DNA of 64,000 nt from Ectobius pallidus (Eukaryota; Arthropoda; Insecta; Blattodea; Ectobiidae): positions 10,718,530 to 10,782,529 of the forward strand of contig CAXKWD010000006.1 of the NCBI GenBank assembly GCA_964059195.1, read 5' to 3'. Positions 54,598 through 64,000 of this stretch are shown here, one piece after another. The notes below the pieces were generated by a model. That model searched no databases and was not told the origin of the DNA. It worked only from the letters and a program-made list of their open reading frames with translations. Both the position numbers and the translations under genes were made by a program. The stretch's first letter is position 1; each line of letters begins with the position of its first letter.

Positions 54598-55930
54598 ACA
54601 TTTATAGACTCGATAAACACCTTCCCATTTCCGAAAGCGAATTTGCTCAAGAAATAGCTAATGGCAGATAAATGAGTTGAGCACTTTGTCAATAGATGGA
54701 GACACGGTAATATCAAATTGGCCGTGATTGAGTAGCAACCAATCGGAGCGCTTCTTGCTATGTATTCAAAATGGCTGAATTTTCTGTATGCTTTTTTCTT
54801 GTCAGCTGTTTCTCTGGTAAAACGAATGCAAAATATGAGAGAAACTTCGGCAATTTCGACCTCTAGACTTGTGCATTAGCGAAAATGTCACCCATTACAA
54901 TCTGACAACGTAATGCATAAAACGTAACACATTAATTAAGTTATAGCTAATTTACCACAGAAAGGAATGCTTCGATGGTTGTTCCCAATTCTAATGATGG
55001 GCAATTTAACGCTGAAAAAGGCATGCTTGCAGTTGTTCCTTATTTAATATCATGGCCTATTTATCCATAGGTCATTGCTTTGACAGCCTGATTCTTTCCG
55101 AAACTCAATATCGTCAAAGATCTAATTCTTTCAGGGAATACTTTTTCCTTTACACATCTCTAGGCCTTATTATTGCCTCAGGATGAAGATGACGAGAAAG
55201 ATGATGATTATGTATTAATATTCGTGCTGTAAAAACGCAATATTTTCTTCATAAAGTGTTGCATCAGAAAATAAAATTAATATACTTAAGCTACATTTTT
55301 TTCCGAATCTGAATGTCATCGTAGGCTACTTCTTGAAAGGATTGCTGTATTTCTTTCAGGGAATATTTTATTCTGTATAGACGTAATAATAATAATAAGA
55401 AGAAGAAGAAGAACCTTTATTGCAGAAACTCAAGAGGTCATCTTAAGCATTAAAATGCCTTATAGGATCTGGCATTGAAGATGACCAGCAAGAAAATATG
55501 ATGTGAATTAATATTCGGGATGTTTTCCTAAAAGAATTAACTTACAACAGAAAATGAAATTAATACACATAAACGATGGATACATTAATAGCCTAGGCTA
55601 TAACAAAGTTCATCTAACCGATAATATACAATTTTTCTAGTACAGTATTATGAATTATTTCACACACAAATTAATAACCAATGCCAGCTTCATTACTACT
55701 TTTAATTTTAATACCATAACAAACTAGTAACATAAAGTAAGATAAAATGCTAACATAATAACGAAACATACATCAACATAAATGTTTCGCATTTCCGCCA
55801 TGTTGCGTGTTTATCTACCGTTTCGCCAGATATCTAGTGATTTGTGGTGCGATAGTTTGTCGGGCGTTATATCGAACGATTAGCCGCCATCGAACATTTC
55901 AGAAACGCTTACGGATTGAATAATGCCATC
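54598..55930. other. 1.3 kb without a recognisable gene
   Basis: AT-rich; holds an (AAT)n(AAG)n microsatellite at 55387-55414. No repeat termini, coding frames or RNA structures could be supported on either strand. GCCATCGAACATTTC near 55885 precedes the next element. Confidence 0.45.
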
Positions 55931-55932
55931 TA

Positions 55933-56928
55933 CAGTGTGTCCCACGCAAGAGTTGGCCAATGACGCGGGTTCCTGCGGCGCGGCTGGCACAGCTCCAACT
56001 CCCGAGCGATCGGGTGAAATATCTACGCTAATGAAGCCGCGATCGGTGTTTTGATTCAAGTTCTCACATTTACAGTTAAAATTACAATGAAAATAAACAC
56101 GTACCTCATCACAAGAGATGTTGGAAATGTTCTCCTCTCGCATCCACACAACACTGACACCGTTTTAGGAAATTTTCTTTCACGCGCATAAGTTCAGCTT
56201 CCGAGACAGAGTTCATTTCTCTTGTGATAGGCCTATGTGATATTGTCTTTAAGTTCTTCTAACAGTATGTGAATATTATTTATGGAGAAACTTGAAAAAT
56301 AAAGTGTATAGGTCAACTTCCCGTAGGCTACATTGCAAAGGAAACGGGTGAAATATCTACGCTAATAAAGCCCGCTGTTGGTGTAATGGTTCAGGTTCTC
56401 ACAAAGAAAAACATATGTGATTTATTACATCATCTTGCAAGGACGCAAGACGTCGGTTTTTAGCAAAATTCCCAGGTGTACGTCCTCCAAGCAGAGAAGC
56501 CGTGCGAAAACTTGTAAGCAAACTTCGGGAAACAGGTTCGATTCTCGATAGTAAACGAGGGACCAAGCAGCGCGTACTTACTGAACAGAAATTAGATCAA
56601 ACCCACACACATTAGAAGAACTTAAAGACAATATCAGAAGAGAAATTAATTCTATCTCGGAAGCTGAACTTATGCGCGTGAAAGAAAATTTCTTAAAAAG
56701 GTTCCAATGTTGTGTGGATGCAAGAGGAGAACATTTCCAACATCTCTTATGATGAGGTACGTGGTTATTTTCATTGTAATTCCAACTGTAAATGTGAGAA
56801 CCTGAATCATAACACCGATCGCGGCTTCATTAGCGTAGATATTTCACCCGATCGCTCGGGAGTTGGAGCTGTGCCCGCCGCGCCGCAGGAACCCGCGTCA
56901 TTGGCCAACTCTTGCGTGGGACACACTG
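55933..56928. mobile_element. Foldback mariner derivative, copy 2
   Basis: The termini CAGTGTGTCCCACGCAAGAG are inverted and flanked by TA. The left arm (55933 to about 56275, minus sense) and right arm (about 56605-56928) each contain the terminal region and the transposase C-terminus, as in 48419-49134. The spacer additionally holds a second partial left-arm piece (GGGTGAAATATCTACGCTAA at about 56347) and the transposase N-terminal helix-turn-helix (56449-56600). This gives a clue to how the foldback arose from a longer parent. Confidence 0.87.
56449..56600 (+). pseudogene. Mariner-type transposase DNA-binding fragment
   Basis: The frame reads RRFLAKFPGVRPPSREAVRK, then LVSKLRETGSILDSKRG and RVLTEQKLDQ. 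This is the helix-turn-helix N-terminal domain of insect IS630/mariner transposases. It joins directly to sequence from the C-terminal part (EELKDNI then NSISEAELMRVKENFLKRF) in a different frame, so the whole catalytic core is deleted. Confidence 0.8.
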
Positions 56929-57077
56929 TAGTAGATATCTTACGTTTCGGAAACCCGGCATAAGTATGGCAATTTTCCGTCAAGTCAAAAGCGAGAATAC
57001 CTCTTAAACATTTTTTAGAAAAAAAAAAGCACTCATCACAATACAACTGTTACTGTATATTACGTTACAATGGCGCA

Positions 57078-57330
57078 CATGGAGCTGAGACAACATTATA
57101 TTTGACCCCCTCCAAACAGAATTTCACCGTATGCCCATGTTTTCGACCCCCAAATTCGAAGTTTAGTTTTAACAAAAATACACGTTTTGAGGTCCCCTGA
57201 GTCCAAAAATACTATTTTCGGAAACATGTCTGTGTGTGTGTGTGTCTGTAAACAGCCTAGCTCCAAAACTAAGAATTGTATGAAAACAAAGTTTCGTATT
57301 GGGGTCAGATACCTTCTGAGGATGTGACAC
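57078..57330 (-). repeat. Repeat family R-B fragment plus a shared 60-bp block
   Basis: CCCCAAATTCGAAG, GGAAACATGTCTGTGTGTG and GTATTGGGGTCAGATACCTT are the reverse complement of the 3' half of R-B. The block at its left (CATGGAGCTGAGACAA ... TTTCACCGTATGCCCATG) recurs in reverse at 62778-62842. Confidence 0.65.
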
Positions 57331-57990
57331 GTCCTAATAACCATTTTATTAAGGTAAAGAATGTCGCGTGAGTGTTCCAAGAGCGGCATAACACATGCTT
57401 GGGGTTGTAGAATCGGTTTTTGTGAATTTAACATTCCGTTCTAATTTGGTGGCGTGATGCAGGAAGTGACGTCACAGCCCAGTGCTGCCGAACAGCCATA
57501 GCAGTTCTCCAGTGTTTTCACTTCTTGCCTTTCCATCGTTGTCAGTCAAGGAAAGGTTCTTTGTTCGATGGGGAAACAGATTTCCCATAGCATCCTAAAT
57601 TAATTGACTTAGAAAATATCGACCGGATAATTTTTGGTGCTTTAAAAATTATTCACCGCTGAATATAGTGAACTTAGAATATTCTGTATTTCAATAATTA
57701 TTGAACTCCAAAATATTCAGCAACGCAATATTTTATACTTTAACACTTTCTCCACGTAAATTAAATGGACTTAGAATACTTTACAACTCACGAATAAATG
57801 GACTTAGTCAATTCCACCAGTAATTACATACAACATATCAAGTACAATTATTATCGCGAATTGCAATATATCAGTAATTGAATGTTAATTATTCTACTTC
57901 ATTTTGAAGTTGCTGTGATTTATGTTCTGACATTTAACAATTATTATTCAAAGTAATAATAAAATCGTATTCAACCAAGTTCCACAATAA
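57331..57990. other. Mostly unassigned; start matches the 4.1-kb region in reverse
   Basis: About 57350-57450 is the reverse complement, diverged, of 4055-4135 (GTGTTAAATTC-AAAAACC-GATT-CACAACCCC). The rest is AT-rich sequence in which I recognise nothing. Confidence 0.45.
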
Positions 57991-58858
57991 TCTCTATATA
58001 TATAAAAGGCTTTGTCCTGACTGACTGACTGACTGAATGAATGACTGACTGATTGACTGAATGACAGGAATCAACGTACAGCCTAAACTATAACAGGTAG
58101 AGACTTGGAATTTTGACAGTACCTTCGATTCATAATGTAGGTGCTCACTAAGAAAGGATTTTGAAAAATTCTGATTCTAAATGCCAAAAATTAAATGTTT
58201 TTGAAAATACTTAACCCCTTTTTACATAGAATTATCAATTCCAAATCACAGAATATATTGTTGCCAAATGGTATATGATGGGCTTGGAAAAACACATGAA
58301 ATGCACTTTTGACAAATAAGAGAAGTTATCAAAATAATTCATGTTATAAATAAATATTACAGAATGAAATCCACTAAAATAATGGAATCACATAACTTTC
58401 TCTACCCTGGACATAGAGAAAACAAAACGAGGTATGGTAATGTGTATATTATTATATTATATCGCAGGTTTTTGGAGAGAGAAGTATGAAAGTGATAATG
58501 CTTTCTGTTTAATTTTATCCCCAAAACGGCTTTATGGTAACATAAGAGTGGGAAATTTCCCGCCTCGAGATTACAATTTTATGTTACAGGAATTTCTGTT
58601 TCTTCTTATTTAAACCTCTACCAGGCTTGCTGTGCACTGTACAAGCGATGGGATGCAAAATTCTAGATCCTCTATGAGCCATAAAAAACTATATCAAGCG
58701 TTTTCTGAGGGAATAGTTTGAGTGTAATAAGTCGTTCTTCCTATTTCAAATTATAAATGCCTATATAAGGACCTAGAATTTAAAATTGAAAATCCTTCAT
58801 AAGCTAATTTCCAATTACAAAATACAAAACCCGGGCGACGCCGGGTCTTTTAAGCTAG
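57991..58858 (+). mobile_element. Non-autonomous Helitron (mosaic, 868 bp)
   Basis: The 5' end TCTCTATATATATAAAAGG is the same as in the elements at 10537 and 59113. The 3' end is a different hairpin, CCCGGGCGACGCCGGG, followed by TCTTTTAAGCTAG, also seen at 60508-60538. Insertion lies between A and T. The front ~170 bp match the first family and the remainder the second, so it is a chimera of two subfamilies. No Rep/helicase. Confidence 0.88.
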
Positions 58859-59112
58859 TGTATTTATAAATGACAAATATTGTATAAAAACAATACTGTA
58901 CTGCCTCGCCAAGTCAGCTACTCGCACACCTTCCTCATTTTTTCTATTATTTCTAGAAAAACAAAGCAAAGATGCTTCGACAGCGAGGTAAACAAGCACA
59001 CTGGGGAAATACGTGGGATAATGCGCGAGACGCACGAGGCGCAGGCGCAGTAAACTGGTGGGCCGTGTGCAGCGTCGCAGCTGGCCGTTCCTCGTATCTC
59101 AAATGTCGCTCG
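58859..59112. other. Short spacer, nothing recognised
   Basis: GC-richer stretch (GCGCGAGACGCACGAGGCGC near 59023) with no supported feature. Confidence 0.35.
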
Positions 59113-59549
59113 TCTCTATATATATAAAAGGCTTTGTCCTGACTGACTGAATGAATGACTGACTGACTGACTGACTGAATGACAGGAATCAACGTACAGC
59201 CTAAACTATAACAGGTAGATACTTGGAATTTTGATAGTACCTTCGTTTCCTAATGTAGATGCTCACTAAGAAAGGATTTTGAAAAATTCTGATTCTAAAT
59301 GCCAAAAATTAGTGAAAAATGGGCAGAAAACGTGCATTTTTTGGATTTTCGAAGGGTAATATATTTCAATGTCAAATCAATTACAGCTGGCTTTGGCTAT
59401 TTTTGTCAAACCTTGGAAATGAAACTTTCGCGATCGCTCGAATGTTGTAGCTCACGCTGGTCGATTCATTTGTTTTTAATGTCAAGGCACGCATACATAT
59501 GAAATTTTCAACCTAATCCCGAAGAGGATTCTTCTTCTTCTTCTTCTTC

Positions 59550-59608
<59 letters not shown>

Positions 59609-59851
59609 AGTGGGATAATCAATATAGGCCTAAATGTGGTCAAACGTTGTTCGATTTGGACGAAACTCATACAGGGGTTTTCTGGGCCAAGGACCTCGAA
59701 TCTGAGGTCGCTTTTACCAGGCGACGCTATCTAATTGTGGTATGCAGTCCACGTGATTTAGGTGTTAATAAATATAATGATTTAACTATTACGCTCTTAA
59801 TTTTTAATTTTTGAAAGAATTATCGCGGGCGAAGCCGCGGGCACATGCTAG
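59113..59851 (+). mobile_element. Non-autonomous Helitron, copy of 10537-11261
   Basis: Same ends (TCTCTATATATATAAAAGG ... GCGGGCGAAGCCGCGGGC, then ACATGCTAG) and closely matching body, including the (CTT)n(ATT)n tract at about 59530-59607. The base before the element is G rather than the usual A. The following base is T. Confidence 0.9.
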
Positions 59852-60538
59852 TGTAATATATTGGCGAAAATAATTACTGAAAAATGAATTACACGAAATT
59901 AAAGCACAGTGTGATGCAGTCACATAACTTTCTCTACCCTCGACATAAGAAATATTTTCTCACTTCACATTTTGATGTAGAATAAGAGGTCGTATTGCAG
60001 GACAACTTAAGTGTGTGAGTATGCTATATCAGAAGTCGGTAAATAGTCAGTTATCCATAGCTGTAGGCTTTGTATTAGTTGAGATTTATCATAGGCCCTA
60101 AGCATGGGATGGAACATTTTGAGTCCTATACTCGCAGTATATTATGTACCGGGTTTTAGGGGAGGAAAGTATGAAAGTGATACTGCATTTCTATTTTATT
60201 TCAGGCCCGAAACGGTTTAACATGAGAATGAGAAATAAAATTTTCCGTCAAGTCAATACAATCTTACGTAATTTATGTTTCTTCTTATTTCAACCCCTCC
60301 CAGGCATGATGAGTAGAAGCAACGGAATGCAGCATTCGACATCCTCTATGAACCATAAAAAGCTATATCTAGCGTTTTCTGAGGGAATAGTCTGAGTGCC
60401 ATATGTTGTTCTTCCTCATTTCGAATTCTACATACATTATTATATAAGGACCTAGAGTTTCAACATCGAAAGTCCTCCATAAGTTAATTTCAAATTACAA
60501 AATACAAAGCCCGGGCGACGCCGGGCCTTTTCAGCTAG
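59852..60538 (+). mobile_element. 5'-truncated Helitron of the second subfamily
   Basis: From about 59900 it aligns with 58370-58858 (CATAACTTTCTCTACCCT, AAAGTATGAAAGTGAT, GCGTTTTCTGAGGGAATAGT, TATATAAGGACCTAGA). It ends with the hairpin CCCGGGCGACGCCGGG, then CCTTTTCAGCTAG. It has no 5' terminus of its own and abuts the 3' end of the previous Helitron, so it was either truncated by it or read through as a tandem unit. Confidence 0.8.
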
Positions 60539-60649
60539 TAAGATATACAAGCGTTACAAATTATCTCCATATCCACTTTGAGGAAGAGGTATCCTGTTTG
60601 AAACCGAGGTGATGACGCCGGAAGATCTTCAATAATTATTTTATATAGT
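60539..60649. other. Short spacer before the LINE
   Basis: Contains TTGAAACCGAGGTGATGACG-like words; no feature assigned. Confidence 0.3.
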
Positions 60650-61582
60650 TATGGTTATGGGAGCAGACAAGAAGCCAGAATAAGAAGAGGAGTGAGACAA
60701 GGCTGCCCATTATCGCCACATCTGTTTAATATGTTCATTGAGGAAGCAATCAGAGAAATGAAAAGAAAAACAAAGGGTATTAAAATAAATGGAGTCAGTA
60801 TTCATAGCATTCGATTTGCAGATGACATAGTTATTTTGGCTGATTCAGAAAAGGAAATGAATAAAATGCTTAAAGTTCTATCAGATGCATTGAAAAATTT
60901 TAAAATGAAGATCAATAAAAAGAAAACAAAAACCATGGTGATCGGAAGAACAAATGAAAATTTTAAAATCAACATACAGCTTGACGGTACAGCCCTAGAC
61001 CAGGTCGAAAGTTTTTGTTACTTGGGTAGCATTATCAATAAGTTTAACAAGTGTGACACAGAAATTAAGAGAAGAATAAACCTGGCTAAACAAGCATTTC
61101 AGAACAAAAGGAATCTTCTCACAAATAACCATTTAAGCATGGAAGTAAGGAAAAAATTTGCCAAAACATTTGTAAGTTGTGTATTAACTTATGGATGTGA
61201 AACATGGACAATAGGAAAAGCAGAAGCCAAGAAACTAGAAGCAACAGAAATGTGGATATGGAGAAGGCTAACAAAGACGAGTTGGGTGGATAGGAAAACA
61301 AATGAAGAAGTGCTTAATGAAGTGATGGAAGAGAGATCCCTTCTGAATTCAATTAAGAGTAGAAGAGCAAAGTTAGTGGGTCATACATTTCGGCACAATG
61401 GTCTACTCATTAACATTTTTGAAGGGAAAATACTGGGAAAGAAATCAAGAGGACGTCCAAGAAATTCATTTATTAAAAACATGATAAAGGATATGGACGT
61501 GCTGTCATACGAAAATCTAAAGAGAACAGCGATGAAGAGGAAGACATGGCTACTACAACAAGGCATTGCCTTTAGATCCTGA
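60650..61582 (+). pseudogene. 5'-truncated LINE reverse transcriptase with a long open frame
   Basis: The frame starts inside the RT palm, reading RRGVRQGCPLSPHLFNMFIE (motif B). It continues through IHSIRFADDIVILADSEKEM (motif C), KMKINKKKTK (motif D), FCYLGSIINKFNKCDTEIKR (motif E/thumb) and LTYGCETWTIGKAE, then the C-terminal EMWIWRRLTKTSWVDRKTNE, and stops normally after GIAFRS. Over 300 codons are uninterrupted, so the copy is young. It lacks the endonuclease and the first RT motifs, so it is dead on arrival. A TGATGATGATGATGG tail follows the stop. Same family as 21500-23073; clade probably L2/RTE-like but not certain. Confidence 0.9.
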
Positions 61583-61816
61583 TGATGATGATGGTTAATT
61601 ATACATGGCGCCCATAAACCCTGAACCCGCCGCACGTTGAGTAATTTTTTCTCGGTAGATATTGGATGTGCTAGTTCTACAGTATATGATCATTAATGCT
61701 TGGAAATGTATTACCACAGTAAGGATACGGATTATTGAACTTTTCATTCGTATCTGCATGTAGATGTGAATACTGACAGACTGAAACAATTTCTTGCAAT
61801 ATAGGCATTTTAATCA
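61583..61816. other. LINE 3' flank, nothing further recognised
   Basis: After the (TGA)n tail the sequence is unassigned. Confidence 0.4.
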
Positions 61817-61824
61817 ATAATTAA

Positions 61825-62438
61825 TAGGGCAAGGTATTTAATGATTTTGCATCTTTTTTTATATGAAGGTTAAAAAATAGCTCTAATATTCATAAATGTG
61901 TATCATGAAATAATTTATTAAATAAGGGCAATTTGTTTTCGCATTTTTCGTCATTTTCAAGAGATAGGTCATTTTTTGGAAATTTTAACGTCATTTTCGG
62001 CATTTTTAGATCATAGAGAGGAGCTTTTCCATGTACAAATCGTTACTTTCACATAGCAGTTTGTCTTGTAGCAATAAAAAATAATCTTTTTCTTCCTTTT
62101 TAAATGGCACATATTTGCTAGGGGCAATATGATGGGCAATGCCAGTTCAGAAGGAATTTTTTTAAGCTAAGGGTCTCCAAGTAGTGTAGATTTACAGACT
62201 TTTTATAATAAAATAAGTGTGTTTAAATTGTAAATTCATATATAACGCACTGTCATCCGTTAAATTGCTTTTAGCAAATCATTACTTTAAAAAACTAAAT
62301 ATAAGTAATAATGAAAAATGTATTAGTCATTTGTTTTTTTTTAAATGTTGTGTCATTTTTTCACTATTTTTGGGTCACAAATGCCTTTTTTATTTTGCAT
62401 TTTTTCACTATTTTATGGTCATTAAATGGCTTGCCCTA
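61825..62438. mobile_element. hAT-type MITE with near-perfect 8-bp TSD
   Basis: The ends TAGGGCAAGGTATTTAATGA and (reverse complement) TAGGGCAAGCCATTTAATGA are inverted. The flanks ATAATTAA (61817-61824) and ATAATTAT (62439-62446) match at 7 of 8. The interior is rich in GTCATTTT and GGTCATT words, as is the complement of the element at 373-1114. No coding. Confidence 0.82.
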
Positions 62439-62446
62439 ATAATTAT

Positions 62447-63222
62447 CATATTCTGTAAACTCTTCTGGAGTTCTAAGCTATGTGCTAAATGAAAATTTAG
62501 CCTGCGGCTAATGAAAGTTTTGTCACAAAATCAACATTTAGGTTAGTAGATGTGGGATAAATTGTAAAAGTTGATAAGGTTTCGTTTAAAATTTGTATCT
62601 TTTGAAGCTGTTTTTAGATGTTTAAATCGATTCTGCAGATGATGTCGAGCTAATTTAATGTATTATACTACACTGAGTCAAGTCTATTATATCGTCATTT
62701 GAAACAGGGAGGAGATGTTAATTTTTCTCAATATTCACTAACTACAACTGTGCCTTTATTAAAATTATAATTCACAATCATGGGCATACGGTGAAATTTT
62801 GGGGGGGGGGGGAAGGGTTCAATGTAAAGTCGTCTCAGCTCCACGTTCTTGCACACATTGTAACTCGATGCTTTTTTTTTAAGTAGCTAAACAGTTGTAT
62901 TGTGATAATTAATACATTATAATAAATAAGTACGCAGCAAAATCTTTGAAACCGGGTTTTGTTTAGGTTTCTGCCCATTTCTCGTTTAAGGCAGAGTCTA
63001 GAAATAAAAAAAAAAACTATGTTTTGACAAATTGTTATAAATACTGTATGATCCACCGGTGGAAAATTCCGATTAACGACGATTACATCATGATGATTTT
63101 GTGATGACATCCTGATTAGCTACTGTTGTCTTTACGAACAGGTTGATGGATTTCGATGGGAGTACTGGAGTGTATAATAAGTACTGTATTGTTGATTTGC
63201 AAGAAGTGAAAATTATAATGTA
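62447..63222. other. Spacer with a shared block and G homopolymer
   Basis: CATGGGCATACGGTGAAATT at 62779, a 12-base G run and GTCTCAGCTCCACG repeat, inverted, the block at 57078-57138. No gene is supported. Confidence 0.45.
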
Positions 63223-63611
63223 CTAGCTGACCCCTCAATGCTTCGCATTGTTAGATTTATGTTTATATAGGTTAAGTCGATTTGATATACTTCTATAAAT
63301 CATCAGCCGTCCAGCCAACACGGTGGACGTATTTATATTCCACGGAATCCTCCACCCATAGTTTACTCTGATTATGTAAAAAATGTAATCGTTCTGTTTC
63401 AATTTTGGCAAACATATCAGCCTTACTAATAAAAGCTGCTTATATCTGCGTTGAACGGTTCTTTGGTTGTTCACCGTGCAAGTTCTACATAAGCCGTATT
63501 ACCAATAAACGTAGTGTAACTGCCGAGGTTTACACCGGGTTTGTACGTCAACGTCATCAAACACGTCACGCTTTTCATGACGTTACTAGCCCCTAGCTAT
63601 ATGAAGGACTG
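63223..63611 (-). mobile_element. Helitron 3' end on the minus strand
   Basis: On the minus strand a hairpin CAATGCGAAGCATTG is followed by AGGGGTCAGCTAG and then T at 63222, the standard Helitron 3' arrangement. The 5' end is less certain. TCCTTCATATAGCTAG on the minus strand at about 63611-63596 is a candidate start. No Rep/helicase coding. Confidence 0.65.
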
Positions 63612-63727
63612 CTGAAAGCCATCTATCGGAGCAGCGGGCAAACTGCGATGCGTCGTCTGCCTAGTTTCAGTATTTCATTATATAGTTTGCAGAAAGCTGT
63701 AATCATGGGTACAAGTATGAAAATATG

Positions 63728-64000
63728 CAGGCCCGACGAGAGGGAGGGGCAGCCGGGGCTGCAGCCCCGGGGCCCGGGCCCAAGAGGGGGCCCGGCCGAC
63801 CAGGTTTTATTTTATACTTTCTAAATTTACTCTAAAATAAAACTGGTTATAAGTCAATAAACAGCTTAACTTATGTTCTATGTGTTTATTTTATCTGCAT
63901 TGTCCTGTCACGGGTGACACGGAATTATCAGTTAATCTGAAACGGATTACTCTTGAAGAAAAATTGCTATTTCTGAAAAGTAGAAGCACAAATCCTTTTG
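63728..64000 (+). mobile_element. Left end of a GC-rich hAT-like element, runs off the window
   Basis: CAGGCCCGACGAGAGGGAGG is followed by a dense inverted G/C block (GGGGCTGCAGCCCCGGGGCC at about 63754-63773), then an abrupt change to AT-rich sequence with an open frame. CAG plus a G/C-rich subterminal region is typical of one group of hAT elements. Without the right end or target duplication this remains tentative. Confidence 0.45.
63880..64000 (+). CDS. Partial frame, possible hAT transposase N-terminus
   Basis: From an ATG at 63880 the frame is open to the window edge and includes TGDTELSVNLKRITLEEKLL and FLKSRSTNPF. The xITxEEKLxFL-type wording resembles the region before the zinc finger in ZMYM/TTF-type hAT transposases. 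Only 40 codons are visible. Confidence 0.3.
   Translation, partial: MCLFYLHCPVTGDTELSVNLKRITLEEKLLFLKSRSTNPF

Noticed and set aside
59482..59670. Poly-Ile/Arg membrane-like peptide
   Set aside because: Translation of the (CTT)n(ATT)n microsatellite in a Helitron.

Overview
The window is AT-rich eukaryotic DNA of arthropod type, probably from a large insect genome. The evidence is the repeat content: non-LTR retrotransposons, tRNA-derived SINEs, Helitrons, many hAT and Tc1/mariner-superfamily elements, LTR elements and numerous short inverted-repeat elements. The 8-mer TAGGCCTA also recurs throughout. There are no bacterial gene arrays, rRNA or CRISPR. I find no complete host protein-coding gene. 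At most there are a candidate 5' region and exon near 3.7-4.7 kb and a candidate terminal exon at 18.4-18.8 kb (minus). Most short open frames are chance frames or transposon debris.

Layout. 0-10 kb: a hAT-type element (373-1114), a LINE C-terminal remnant (1.7-2.4 kb), a tRNA-like SINE, a foldback at 4.2-4.4 kb, a second SINE family, repeat family R-A copy 1, an R2-like reverse-transcriptase remnant (6.0-6.8 kb), repeat family R-B, a 424-bp TIR element and an inverted SINE dimer. 10.2-13.7 kb: a DNA transposon with ~700-bp terminal inverted repeats, a broken transposase and a Helitron in its left arm. 14-18.8 kb: a hAT remnant cut by a mariner element, a 673-bp hAT element with perfect 8-bp TSD, a long foldback, a TIR element with an open 104-codon frame, and a coiled-coil exon. 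19.5-23 kb: a hAT inside a hAT, then a LINE cut by another hAT.

23.8-35.0 kb is a three-level nest: a TIR element holds an LTR retrotransposon on the minus strand (24095-34664), which holds a second LTR retrotransposon on the plus strand (25293-30822). 36-41 kb has a hAT MITE and R-B copies, one split by a 1275-bp TIR element. 41.4-46.6 kb is a four-level nest: mariner-like transposon, hAT, hAT MITE, R-A copy. 47-52.7 kb holds three TIR elements, each with its own short motif iterated inside, and a foldback mariner derivative. 53-64 kb has another R-A copy, a 277-bp hAT MITE, a second foldback mariner derivative, a Helitron cluster, a LINE reverse-transcriptase fragment, a further hAT MITE, a minus-strand Helitron end and the start of a GC-rich hAT-like element running off the right edge.

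The elements act together as a stratigraphic record. Target-site duplications and sequenced empty sites give insertion order and often exact boundaries. The best candidates for undescribed biology are the TIR elements with internally iterated motifs, the long-TIR transposon with a transposase I cannot assign to a superfamily, repeat family R-A with a conserved splice-acceptor/start-codon module, and the foldback mariner derivatives that could give transposase-matching hairpin RNA.
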